From Owenia fusiformis (taxonomy: Eukaryota > Annelida > Polychaeta > Sabellida > Oweniidae), in contig CAIIXF020000011.1 in assembly GCA_903813345.2 (NCBI GenBank), positions 33,844,166 through 33,908,165 on the forward strand: a stretch of DNA of 64,000 bases, in the 5' to 3' direction. Below, one piece after another: positions 37,218-48,796 of this stretch (position 1 is the first letter of the stretch; each line of letters opens with the position of its first letter). The position numbers and the translations under genes are program-made. The notes below the pieces were generated by a model, which did not search any database, was not told the origin of the DNA, and was given only the letters and a program-made list of their open reading frames with translations.

Positions 37218-37385
37218 AATGCCATACTCCTATATTTTAAGCGCTTTAAGGGCATATCCAAAATAATTGCTGCTGTTAACATGGCCATGGGGTAACACAC
37301 TGACTATTAATTTCTTGTAAAACTAAACTTTAATATTGGCCAATTTTTCACATTTGAAATTTGGAACCTCCTCTTGTTAGCTTCT
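37218..37385. mobile_element. Right part of the LINE-split MITE
   Basis: 'gctgttaacatggccatggg', followed by 'gactattaatttcttgtaaa' and 'actaaactttaat', aligns with 47965-48030 of the complete MITE. Similarity fades near 37385, and the right terminal repeat is missing. Confidence 0.65.
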
Positions 37386-37489
37386 GGATCCGCCAGTGCG
37401 GTACATATCCATGGTTATGTTGTAACGAATTGTTTCGATTCATGGAATAATTAGTAAATAATGTCGATGCATCGGGCACACACTACGGT

Positions 37490-38009
37490 TTTTACACGAC
37501 TAACCATCGACAACATACATTGACAAAATATACGGTCGTTCACTTAAGCTGTACGTTGTCATGTTTGAAGTAAAAATTGTGATGTAGGTTTTAAAAAGAT
37601 TATCTAAGGAAAATAAAGTAGAATTTCGTTTTTAATTTCATGTGCATGCTCTTGACAAGACTTTTAACTTTCTAATTACGTTAATAGATTCTGGAGCAGT
37701 GCTCGAATTTTTTCTAGCCACATTATAATAATTGACCGATTCGAAAATGTACATATGGACATGAGTGGAATTACCTAGAAAAAACCCATGCTCTGTTTGA
37801 GAATCTGTTAACGTAATTAAAAAGTTTAAAGTCTTGCCAAGAGCATGCACATGAAATTCAACATGAAATACTCCATCACGTTCCCTCCTAGATAAATCTT
37901 TTAAAACGTGCATCACAATTTTTTGATTCAAACAGCTAAAGTGTACACCCGGGAGTGTACACCTGTATATTATGAGACTGTATGTTGTCGATGGTTAGCC
38001 GTGTTTTAG
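37490..38009. mobile_element. 520-bp palindromic element
   Basis: The ends 'cacgactaaccatcgacaac' and 'gttgtcgatggttagccgtg' are inverted. The inner arms 'catgtgcatgctcttgacaa' and 'cttgccaagagcatgcacat' pair, as do 'cgttaatagattct' and 'gaatctgttaacg'. The minus frame at 37638-37931 is only the arm read through. Confidence 0.75.
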
Positions 38010-39064
38010 GAATTGTATAAAGAATATCATGCTGTAATTCCATGAATCGGTTTTTATTTTGTCGGAAGGGAAATGCTCAAATAAACTTTGTACCTTAATC
38101 TTCCCGCATTCTGCGTTCTGTAATCTCGACACAATTCAAGTGTATCTAACACTTCAGTATGATGTCATACCTGCATTGGACAAATGTATGAAATTATGTA
38201 TGAATGTTTAAAACAAAAAAGGTATAGTCTTTAATTATAATATTTTATTTCTCGTTGTTTGCTTTCGAATTAGGTTAGAGTAAAATATTATTATTAAATG
38301 TTCTACGGATTCTCCATACTAGAGTCATATCATTGGCTACATGCACGTTTCGTGCAGTATATTATAGACCAATCAAAGCACAGGAAAACAATCGTGGATG
38401 GTCAAAAAATTGTCTCAATCCACAATAATATCGTCAAGTTTCGAAAAATGGAAAAATCGTAGAAGACAATGGAATTCACGAATCGTGATTGACAATGTTT
38501 TCGAGAAACGGGCTCCTGCCAATTCTTTCTAGAATAAAGCATCGCAGTTCATAAATCAAACGATACGATATTCCAGGAAAATCAATTAATATATGATTTA
38601 ACGAAACAATAGCAGCTGCTACAGACACTTATACATTGTATAATGACACCATTTCTTCATTTTTGGAATATTATGATACCAGCAGGCTATCAATCAAATG
38701 TTAGACATTCCCGGAAAGAAATAATTTAGACATCTACAATTCATGGACTAATAGATATGTTACAAAAAATTATTATATCACAGTGTATATAAGGCCATTT
38801 TTCATTTCCGAAATTTGAACATGACAAGTCATCAATCAAAAAGTTAAATACGATATTCTTGTGATTTCAATATACGAAATGAATACATTTCCTTAATATC
38901 TTGATTGATTAGGGTGACAAAAATACTCAATAAATTACCTCATCAACTTTTAATGTCATTCAACAAAAAACTTTATCAGGTAAGAATAGATGGCAACGAC
39001 GTACGCTACACAATAAGAAATCTCTACAAAGAGGCATATGGAACATGTGTTGATATATTTCAAA
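38010..39064. other. No gene seen
   Basis: AT-rich sequence. The minus frame at 38956-39249 extends across the boundary of the inverted repeat at 39065 and has no family signature. Confidence 0.4.
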
Positions 39065-39132
39065 GATGAGCGTGGTGTAAAAGTGGTTTTGAAAAGTAGC
39101 AAATTTCTCTTCATATAGGTTATTTGTGGTTT
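39065..39132. repeat. Left member of a 69-bp inverted repeat framing the CXC gene
   Basis: The stretch from 'gatgagcgtggtgtaaaagt' to 'atttgtggttta' is the reverse complement of 47297-47365 with about four differences. The two copies face each other 8.3 kb apart. The minus-strand nuclease/CXC gene and the 3.2-kb foldback lie between them. Confidence 0.7.
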
Positions 39133-39369
39133 ATTATTATAGACGAGTAGGAAAATCCTCCAAAGCCTTAATATAAAGGAGTTTAATATTTTACTGACCC
39201 CCAGCGAAATGTTGGTACCATCGGAAAGCTCTGATATCATGCATTGCAAATTTGAGGGTTAATAGAGTTTTCATTCGGGCCGTTACCATGGAAACGGACG
39301 CTATAAATAACTACCACTTTTAACGAGTGTTAATACGATAAAATATGTATTCCCATATATCTTTTTTAT

Positions 39370-39905
39370 TTTCTCTCAGATAATTATAATATGGGTAGCA
39401 AATGAAAGCTCATAATGACATCTTTACAATAAGGTACATATTATGTAGATTGGCTCATTCACATAACCATTGTGACGTCATAACTGACAATTTTTAAAAG
39501 ATTTTAGCATAAAACTTAGCTGTGTACCTACATAAAGGTCCCGTTATTTAAAATTACGATGTATTTTTTCCGTTTTTCATATTCATTTGAAAGAGTACAA
39601 TACCAGCTTTAAAATGATGTATAAAATATGGCATTTCGGTTTAATAATTTTTTTTATTAAGACCAAAACGGGTAACATGTACAAACATGTACAAATGAAA
39701 ATTGCTTTGAGACCGATCCTTTTTGAAAGAAATATTAAAGAGTAGACTTGAGGTGTATTTGATCTTGAGGTATCTCTTTCGTCTTTTGTCAGATAATTTC
39801 AAGTTTGGTATCATATGAAAGCCTATGCTTTTTCCTATTTGATAAAGTAGAAATTATGTTATTTAGATCATTAGCGTTTCAATTGTGACGTCATAATTGA
39901 CGCAA
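39370..39905. repeat. 413-bp direct repeat with two CRE palindromes
   Basis: Two diverged copies are recognised by 'cagataattataatatgggt' against 'cagataatttcaagtttggt', by 'aaatgaaagc' against 'atatgaaagc', and by 'attgtgacgtcataactgac' against 'attgtgacgtcataattgac'. TGACGTCA occurs at 39473-39480 and 39886-39893. The repeat lies in the 3' flank of the minus-strand CXC gene. Confidence 0.5.
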
Positions 39906-40393
39906 AAGATCAAATAAGTCAAATTCATATGTTAAAAGGTGTAGAAATGTTAATCTTTATCTTAATGTCTTAAGAAATACGTTTCTTTTGAAAAACCTAT
40001 TTCAACAATATCTAGTAGATAACTATATTCATTGTGAATGGTGCTTTAATCTCTTTTATAATTAAATACAAACACTAAAACTGACAGGGGTCAAATGACC
40101 CACACGAGGTCAGATGACCCGACCCCTTGTGTTTTTCGGAAGAATCACATCATTTTTCAGTAGCCATAGATGTAAGACACATTTTAGTACAAAAATCCAA
40201 AGGACAGGCCCTTGAAAAATTGTGATTTCTAACACTTTTTTGCAAATAACAAAATACTAAACAGATTTCAGCAACCAAATTGCATTAATCAGTCCATTGA
40301 AAAGTTTATGCACAAATTATTCGTGCACAAATAAACTCATTTCTCAAAAGCGTTATGCAAATAGTATGTGAGTAGAATTTTAATGCACAATGC

Positions 40394-43300
40394 TTAATAG
40401 CTTTCATCCTGAATGTCAATATTTTCGTTCTTGTTTGAACACTCCAACGAAAAACAACTACACATATCTATACAGTTTAGTCCATTTGCTTTGCATGTGC
40501 ATCTTTCGAGCTGGTTGCATTTGGACTTCGAACTGCAATTGCAGAACAGATTATCCAGAAAGTCCATTGCTTGTTCACCCTCATAGTATATTGGCTCAAG
40601 GATATCATTTGATCCAACTGTCCATCCATTGTCACCCGTTGTGGTCATCTGCTCCATGCAGTCCTTGTCACTGTTTGTCCATACTTTCGTCTGATAGTGG
40701 ACCCGCTTTACCTAAATATAAAATGACAACATTCTTATGAATAGAAAGTGTAAAACATCCGTTGACATTGTGTACCATCACCATATTTTAACTTGAAAAA
40801 CTGTTTTGTTGACTTACAACAATTATAAACTTCATGTTAAGATGACATACGTGTTGTCTAAAGCTGTCTTCACATGGTGGTAATGATGCCAATACAGCAT
40901 TCTTCTTCGCCATCATGGTCCTTAACATGTTAAGGTCATCGATGTCGTTGCTCTTTCCCATAGTATATAGCAATACAGTTAAAAGCCTCGCTGCTTTCGA
41001 AAAGTCTGATAATAACGTTGATGTCAAACCAAGTAACTGCTCTGCGCTAAAATAAATATGAGTAAACTTAGTTCAACTACAATTTAATCTACAATACTCA
41101 ATAACTATTACATGTCGTTTAAACTAAAAACATTTATAATGCAAAAATTTTACTTTCTTTTGGAAACGTTATACACAGTCTTCTTGCCCTTTGAGAAAAA
41201 TGATGATGTCGTTTCTGATCCTGTCATTGCATGCACAGCAGGCAAAATGCGAATGAATGGTTCAGCCAAATTGTTGGCAATTTCGTGTATCGGTATAAAT
41301 CTGTGTAAGTCCCTCAATGATGTTTCCACGCCTGTCTTTATGTAGAGTTCAGTTATGCCCCTTAGTGACGTAAAATAGTGTATTGCTAACACAATAACAT
41401 CAGCATCTGATGATCGAATCACAACCCTAGCAGTTACACCTAAAATTAATAAGCTTATTGATTACAATGCAAAGCATCATTTTATTCAAACATTGCTATT
41501 ATATGAAATTTTTGCAATTTATTATTGAAAATATGCGAAACTTACCATTTTTTAAATTCTTGCTGTACTGGATAAGTTGATAAAATATGCGCGTGTCCGC
41601 CTCTTCGTGGTCACAGTCATGTTGTTCAATCAGGTCGCTGTCTTTTCTTTTAACGAGACATTTTGATGAAGTTTCCAGTCCTCCAGATAGAATGAGTACC
41701 TCGTTATCTCGTAAATTTGCATAATGATTCTTTTTGCTGTGTAAGAACTGCATGAGTGACCCTTTGTTTGATACCGCAGCACTGAATTTTCTCCACTGTG
41801 GTACGATTCTGGTGCCTGCAACTTCATACAATCGTCCCTTGTCTGTTCCACATCTCTGAATACGTTCCATTGCTTTTGGAGAGTTTGGATAGTCATACCT
41901 ATCACACACGTCAATGATAGTGTCTGCGTTTACATATCGTGCCTCTTGTAAAAGTGATTCATAGTATTTTTGGGCCATGTTGTTGAACGTAGTGTAGCAG
42001 CCATCTTTTGTAGCATTGATGATTGCCATTGCATCCCGTATGTAAACTGTATGTTGGGTCATCGTTTCTGGCAAACTTGTAATCTTACTGCACTCTTCCT
42101 CAAGTTTTCTTGTCAACTCGCTCTTAGCTGTTTTTCTAAATGTTCCATCAATATTGAATAAGGCAGAGGGCACAGGACCAATTGGATGTTGAAGCACTTT
42201 GTCAATGTTTACTTCCTTCCTTTCGCTCGCAAGAGTAAGGGCCCTGCGGAATATTAATTCGGGGTTAATATTAACAGCCTTCGATTTATCAAGAAATTCC
42301 ACCTTCTTGCTCTTTTCGGTAAACGTCTTGATATTTGATTTCTTGATACTGGCGTAGAAGCTCTTTTGGTGGTCTGCATTCAATGATGTGTTGGTAAAAT
42401 CTTGTAACTTCTTCTTTCCAGTCTCCGTGATTCTTAGCAAGCCATCTTGTATTTCAGATGTTGCGTGTATGCCTGTCGATATGTTAATCAAGTTATCTGC
42501 TGGATGCTGGCTAATGTCAAAAGGATTCGTCATATTTTGTGTTAAATGGACATACATTGCAGTAGAATGTTTTTCATCTCTGTTTAGTGCAGCTGGTTTT
42601 GTTTCATGATGAGTTTTATGTTCATTAGTGTTGCTGTTGCTCTCGACACTGGTCTTATCCATATGTGATGCATAATCACCTATTATCTGGCGGGTCAAAC
42701 TCCACCTAAGGAGAGCTGGTTCCTTCCTAGTCAGGCCGATTATCCCACCATCTGATTTTGAATCCCTTATTACGGACTTCTCTACTCCCATATCGGATGC
42801 AACTGCATTAAATCTCCCAGGTGTTTGACGGAAAACAAACTTCCCCTCCCTGAATTTGGACTTTATTTCCTCTGGTAACTGCTCCATGTCCATCAGATAT
42901 ACTGTAAGCCACCTTGCATAGTTCTGCTTGTCACCAGCAAAAAAGAATGGGAGCATTTGCCATTGCGCGTTTATGTTACCAATCCAATCTCCTTCTTTTT
43001 CACTTCGCAGGACATGGATCAAAATACAAAGTACATCGAGAAGAAGATCCCAGAGTTTGAATGTGGGAGATTCTTTCTGGCAGTCATCTCGAAATTGTTG
43101 ATATAGTGGAACAAGCTGATTGTCAATGGAGTGTTCAAGCTGGCGTGTGGCAACGATGTTGAGATCTTTATCGTTACTTTCCATTATTGCTCTATAGGTG
43201 TTTGTCACCTCTCTCACAACTTCGTGTACATCCGTCTTGCAAAAGAATTGCTCCAGGCTAGCCCTCATTAATGCCTCGAAAACTAGTAGCATCGCTCGAA

Positions 43301-44063
43301 TACCTCTTTTGTACTCCTTGCCTTCAAGTAAGTGATCAATTGAGTTTGACGCATAGACGGAAGAGTCACACAACAAGTCCTTCAATCCTGCATCCCCCCA
43401 GAATTTACCAATGACAGAAATAAATCTGCACTGTGTGTGGAAGGTGCCTAGTCGTAAAACATGACTTGAGAAAAGATCAGGTTTAAACCATTGTATTTGT
43501 TTCCCAACTGCGTAAAGTTGCTGGTCCATTGTTTGGATTGAAAAGTTTTGTCCATACAATTTGGCTCTCTCTCTTGCTCTACACATAGCAGTGTACACTG
43601 TTGCCATGTCACTTGGCTTGGCATCAATATTTGGCACATAATTGCATGCGGTAAAATCAGAATGATACTCTGACAGGTCAAAATTGTACCCAGTCCAAAA
43701 AGGAATGGACTGTGTTTCTTCCTCCCTCGATTTACCTCTCAACATAACCCAGGTGAGGTCTGTTACATGTATACTAGGTTTATCAATGTCTTTAACTTTG
43801 CTGATGTCATACACAAGTGGCTCTGTTCTTTCTTTTGGCTTGTCAAATGGATATGAGCTCAAGAGTTCTTTTCCTTCTTCATTTATTGACCTTTCTTTTC
43901 CTTTGTTTATGGGAATTGTCACCGCTTGGTTATCATCCAGCCATATTCGCTGAGATGGAGTTTGGTTTTGGAAAACAACTCCAGCCATTGCATGGTAGGT
44001 ATTCTTACCGTCAATGGTATGACAATTTATGTCTAAATTATAATGCATTGATTCTGAAATCAT
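40394..44063 (-). CDS. PIN/FEN-like nuclease protein with C-terminal CXC domain
   Basis: Four exons on the minus strand: 44063-41546, 41439-41154, 41046-40818 and 40711-40394. All have GT-AG introns and continuous phase, giving 1,116 residues. Visible motifs: DTIIDVCDRYD (about 714-724), DHEEADTRIFYQL (about 818-830), SSDADVIVLAIHY (849-861) and MTGSETTSSFFSKGKKT (911-927). This order of acidic motifs followed by a GxxTxxxxxxGK loop is what a PIN/FEN (XPG-like) nuclease core looks like. The tail (1068-1102) has nine cysteines in a C-x-C-x5-C-x5-C-x-C-x6-C-x3-C-x-C pattern, typical of tesmin/TSO1 CXC DNA-binding domains. I recall similar uncharacterised multicopy proteins in marine invertebrates. 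Nuclease activity is inferred. The 5' end is probably incomplete: 'tttcag' just inside the frame is a good splice acceptor, and a foldback element abuts it. Confidence 0.8.
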
Positions 44064-44231
44064 TGGTGTCTAGTTTTTCAGCGTTTTGAAATGTGGCACT
44101 TTTCCAAAGAATTCTTTATTTGTGTTCAACTTTTTGAAGAAAATAAGTAACCATTTGTCCTGAAATTAACAGATATTATTCACATCATTATGTTTGACTA
44201 TTCTGGGAAATTTCATCAGTGTTGGATAACT

Positions 44232-44850
44232 GGTTACTATGGTAAACAGATTTATACCCCATTGGTATGATTTTAAGGGGGGTACAATGAAAGCCATCTA
44301 TAATTCCTAGAATATACAGCCATTCATCTTGATATTTACAGGTAATCATCTACTTATAATGCACTACCACTATGACAAGTTTCATTAATGTTTAACACTT
44401 GGTAGCTATGGTAACAGAAATAATTTATTAAAAAACACACGTTAAGGAGATACTATGTATAATTCCTGGAATATTCAATTAATATGACAAGTGCCATCAA
44501 TGTTGGTCAATTGGTTGCTATGGTAACAGAAATCATTTCTTAAAAATTGCACATCAAGGGGGTACTATGTATAATTCCCAGAATATCTAATCAATCATCT
44601 TGATATTTACAGGTAATCATCTGCTTATCATGTCCTACCAGTATGATAAGTGCCATCAATGTTGGTCAATTGGTTGCTCTGGTAACAGAAATAATTTGTT
44701 AAAAAGTGCACATTAAGGGGGTACTATGAAAGCCATGTATAATTCCTAGAATATTCAATCAATCATCTTGATATTTACGGGTAATCATCCGTGCCTCAAT
44801 GTTGCCTCAAGTGCCTCAATGTTGGTAATTTGGTTGCTATGGTAACAGAA
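44232..44850. repeat. Tandem array of about 160-bp units, each with an X-box-like core
   Basis: The cores 'ggttactatggtaaac' (44232), 'ggtagctatggtaac' (44401), 'ggttgctatggtaac' (44513), 'ggttgctctggtaac' (44672) and 'ggttgctatggtaac' (44832) recur with mostly 160-bp spacing. Between them lie 'gggggtactatg', 'aattcctagaatat' and 'cttgatatttacaggtaatc'. Inverted units occur at 46355, 46530 and 47070 ('ccatagcaacc'). Confidence 0.65.
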
Positions 44851-45039
44851 ATCATTTGTTAAAAGAGTACACATTTTCGTAAAAATCTAAGATTCATGTA
44901 ACCTTTGACATTAAGCACATAATATGTTCATCATTTTGGGAGAAATAAGCATGGAAACATTTCATAAAACTTATCACATCTCATCAATCACAACAGTGGA
45001 CGCTTTATTGCCATCACTGGTCATCAACGTGTTACGCGG

Positions 45040-45570
45040 TAAACACGATACAAAAATATGTCATATTCCGCAACGAATATGGCATATTCACTTGCGGTGT
45101 ATGACAGATTCACCTGCGGTATATGGCATACACACTAACCAATGAGAACGTGATACGGAAGTGCGTAATTGTCAATTGCATCGGTTAGTAAAACGTTATA
45201 AATTATTATTTTATGAAGTATCAGTCACCAATCTCGCGTAATAAACTTACTCAATCAATCCAGGATTCATATATTAGTACTCGACGCACTAACTATATTG
45301 GTAATCCAGCGTAGTTTTACATTTAGAGTCGATTCTCGCAACCAATCAAATTAAGGCTTTCTGTATCACGTTTTCACCTGCAGTATATGTCATATTCACC
45401 TGTGGTGTATGGCATATTCCGCAAGTGAGTATGACATATTCCGCAAGTGAGTATCGGGTATTCACTGAAATCAATGTATCGCATATTCACTGCGGAATAT
45501 CGCATACTCACCTTCGGAATATGCCATATACCGCAGGTGAGTGTGGCATATTCACCCGTATCACGAATAC
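45040..45570. repeat. Degenerate palindromic minisatellite in the foldback loop
   Basis: Many alternately oriented copies of an approximately 18-20 bp unit such as 'gcggtatatggcatattcac' and 'gtgaatatgccatattccgc' are present, in two clusters (45040-45140 and 45375-45570). The open frame at 45374-45706 is formed by this repeat and is not a gene. Confidence 0.6.
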
Positions 45571-47296
45571 CGCGCAACCATGAATGTATGCCATATACCT
45601 CGTAACACAACGGACAGGTTTTACACTCAGAGTAATACATGCTGTTGTTCTCAACTTTTTTATGTCTGATGGTTTTTTTCAACTGTTCATTGTTTTTAGA
45701 ATTCATTAAGAAGCATTTCCAGTATTTTTAATTGGGTGTAATAGTTGTATATATCTCTTAGTTTGTTTATTACAAGTGATGTGGTAACTTGTTGATGGCA
45801 AAATAGAGCCAAATTGGCCAGACCAACCGATTCCACCTAATGATCTCATAGACATATAGTCACATAGATTGCAACGGATGCTTTGACAGAAGTAGACGTT
45901 GAAAGATCTATGAATGAGGATTTTGATGCAAATGATATAAAAGATGACTAAGTGAGATCAGCTCATAATTTACTATGTCCCTACGCATAATGTGACAGCC
46001 GCATTCTGCATAGTTTTATTATCATAAGCAAATACAATATATCAAATGGCCCAGATGAAATATCCATTGATTAAATATTATCAGACATACTCAAAATAGG
46101 TTTTTAAAAATGTTTTCATGCTAATTCCTCCCAATTTGATGAAGATTTTCAATGTCTTAAAATTTTACGAAATGTGTACTTTTTTAACAAATAGATTTCT
46201 ACCCACATTTGACCCACATTGACGAAACTTGTCATCATGGTAGGACATGCTAAGTAGTAGATTGTCTGTAAATATCATAATGATTGTTTTGATATTTAGG
46301 GAATTACAAATGGCTTTCATAGTACGCCCTAATGTGTACTTTTTAACAAATGATTTCTGTTACCATAGCAACCATTTGCCCCGCATTTATGAACTTTGTC
46401 ATAATGGAAGAACATGGTGAGTAGATAACTACCTGCCAATAACAAGATGATTGGTTAGATATTCTAGGAATTATATATGGCTTTCATAGTACCTCCCTTA
46501 ATGTGTACTTTCAAAAAAATGATTTATGTTTCCATAGCAACCAATTGATACACATTGATGAAAATTGTCATGGTTGTAAGACATGATATGTAGACGATTA
46601 CCTGTAAATATCAAGATGATTGGCTGTATATTCTAGGAATTATAGATGACTTTCATTGTACCCCCATTAAAAATCATACCAATGGGGTATAAATCTGCAT
46701 AGTATAGTAACCAGTAAACCAACACTGCTGAAACTTTCCATGATAGTCAAACATAATGATGTGAATAATATCTGTAAATAACAGGACAATTGGTTATTTA
46801 TTTTCTTCAAAAATTTGGACACAAGTTAAGAATTCTTTGGAAAAGTGCCACGTCCCCTTTCTAAATTAATTTGCATTGCCATATAATCATCAGCAATAGA
46901 TTTCACTGTGTGGATAGGATAAAACAGCACTTGATTTAATATTATCAAACATACTCTGAATAAGTTTTCTAAAATGTTTTTATAGTGTTTCTTTCCAATT
47001 TCATTAAAATAATATGTGTTTTGTCTCATATTTTGACGAAATTGTGTACTTTTTGACATATGATCTCCGTTTCCATAGCAACCAGTTGACTAACTTTGAT
47101 GAAACTTATTACTTTTGTAGGACATGATAAGTACATGATTACCTGTAAATATCAAAATGATTGGTTGTAAATTCTAGGAATTTTACATGGCCTTCCTAGT
47201 ACCCCCCTCAAAATCAAACAAGGGGGGTATAAATCTGAATATTTCCAAAACGCTGAAAAACTAGACACCAGTATTTTCAGAATCAATGTAGAATCA

Positions 47297-47365
47297 TAAA
47301 CCACAAATTACCTACATAAAGAGAAATTTGCTACTTTTCAAAACCACTTTTACACCACGCTCATC
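47297..47365. repeat. Right member of the 69-bp inverted repeat
   Basis: Reverse complement of 39065-39132. It directly adjoins the outer end of the foldback element. Outside both copies there is only weak further similarity, and no convincing target-site duplication was found. Confidence 0.7.
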
Positions 47366-47615
47366 CAGTATATACACAGTGGCCATTTTGCTATTTAATT
47401 TGCGATATTCAGCACTGCGTATCTTGTTGGGCATTTGATAAAAATCGATTCACTTTCTTAACTATAATATAGCATTTTTCAAAACCTAATAGATAGAATA
47501 GAGTTTTATCTGCTAATAAACAAGACACACAAAAAAGAACGGCCCTTTTTGTCGAAAAAATGAAATGGCCCCCAACCCATCCTTTGGCCGAAAAGTTATT
47601 CATTGCATTACATTA

Positions 47616-48206
47616 TACAGGGTGTCCCGAAAGTATGCCCCTCCCCCCCCCCTAGGTAGACATACACCAATGTTCCCATAGTATGTGTCGTATATCATTT
47701 TAAAGCCCATCCAAAGTTACATTGATTTGCCAAGTATCATCGTTCAACTTACAAATGGGAAAAAGTTACAGGCATTTCAAAACTTAGTGTTTGGCCAAAA
47801 TTAAAGTTGAAATCAGTATCCTGGAAACACCGCTAACCTGAATGTGACCAAAAATATGGGTGCTATCGTTAAAGAGAGGGTGGATATTGAGTTGTAAAAA
47901 GAGGTCGGTAAGGGCAGATACTCCAAGGAAACTCTTCTAAAATGCCTTAAAAAGCTTTTATGCTGTTAACATGGCCAAAGGAGACGCGGCGACTATTAAT
48001 TTTGTGTAAAACTAAACTTTAATTTTAGTAAAACACTACATTTTGAAATGTGTGTAACTTCTTCCCGTTTGTAAGTTGAACCATGATACTTGGCAAATCA
48101 ATGTAACTTTGGACAAGCTTTAAAATGATATATGATACATACAAGTACTATGGGGACATTGGTGTATGTCTGCCTAGGGGGGGGCATACTTTCGGGACAC
48201 CCTGTA
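47616..48206. mobile_element. Complete 591-bp palindromic mariner-like MITE
   Basis: It starts 'tacagggtgtcccgaaagta' and ends 'tactttcgggacaccctgta'. The two halves are inverted copies over more than 150 bp ('gtagacatacaccaatg'/'cattggtgtatgtctgc', 'ttacattgatttgccaagta'/'tacttggcaaatcaatgtaa'). A 10-bp C run and a matching G run lie just inside the termini. The TA ends and CAGGGTGTCCC terminus fit Tc1/mariner-type MITEs. It is the reference copy for the LINE-split element at 33 kb. Confidence 0.82.
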
Positions 48207-48796
48207 CATTACATGACTGAGCTACTATGAAAGTAGCGAAGGACCGTAGTTCCCATGTCCCATGCCAGCATACGCAAAACTCGATTAGATCTTGGAACTA
48301 GTGTGATCACCGTGGTGACAATATATAAATTTAGTACTATTAGCGATATTTCATCACTTATTATCACTGGTAATTTAAACTTGAAATGGATAAATATTAT
48401 ATGCAGATTATTGGAATTTTCTTAACGAAACAATATTCGTTTGTAATATACCGTATTATGACAAATGTAAATAGCGTGATAATTATTGTGCTCGATTGTT
48501 CTAAACAATCGTTAAAATCAAACACTGAACTTTAATTGTTTTCACGTCTATTGTTCACGGGGCATCTATGATTTCGAACGATCAACTGTGATATAACCTG
48601 TATTCACCCCTGATCGGCTGGCACACTGTCTGGGAGGTGTGGTTTAAGTAAAATCATGATAGAAACCCGGGGATAGAAACAACATGTTCAAAATAAATGC
48701 GATAGACTTAGTTTATGTTTTATGTTAGTCTCGGGTTTAGAATAGCAAGAAAATGTAAGGGAAAACATTATTTGATGTGAATGATATATGTTATTA

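Larger units (their letters stand above)
44048..47295. mobile_element. 3.2-kb foldback element with tandem-repeat arms
   Basis: The ends 'cattgattctgaaatcattg' plus 'gtgtctagtttttcagcg' and 'cgctgaaaaactagacac' plus 'cagtattttcagaatcaatg' are inverted. The next inner blocks also mirror: 'gtggcacttttccaaagaat' near 44092 against 'attctttggaaaagtgccac' near 46832. Both arms carry tandem units of about 160 bp, each with a 'ggttgctatggtaac' core. The loop holds a separate minisatellite. Part of the right arm (46850-47240) is duplicated, making the arms unequal. No transposase is encoded. The left end overlaps the first codons of the CXC gene. Confidence 0.72.

Noticed and set aside
37638-37931. 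97-codon minus-strand frame
   Set aside because: Entirely within the arms of the 37490-38009 palindrome.
39065-39132. Reading of the 69-bp repeat as a short conserved exon
   Set aside because: Both copies can be read as the same short peptide. However, the copies face opposite directions, only one agrees with the gene strand, and similarity continues past the stop codon, so a DNA repeat is the simpler explanation.
45374-45706. 110-codon minus-strand frame
   Set aside because: It is composed of the palindromic minisatellite in the foldback loop.
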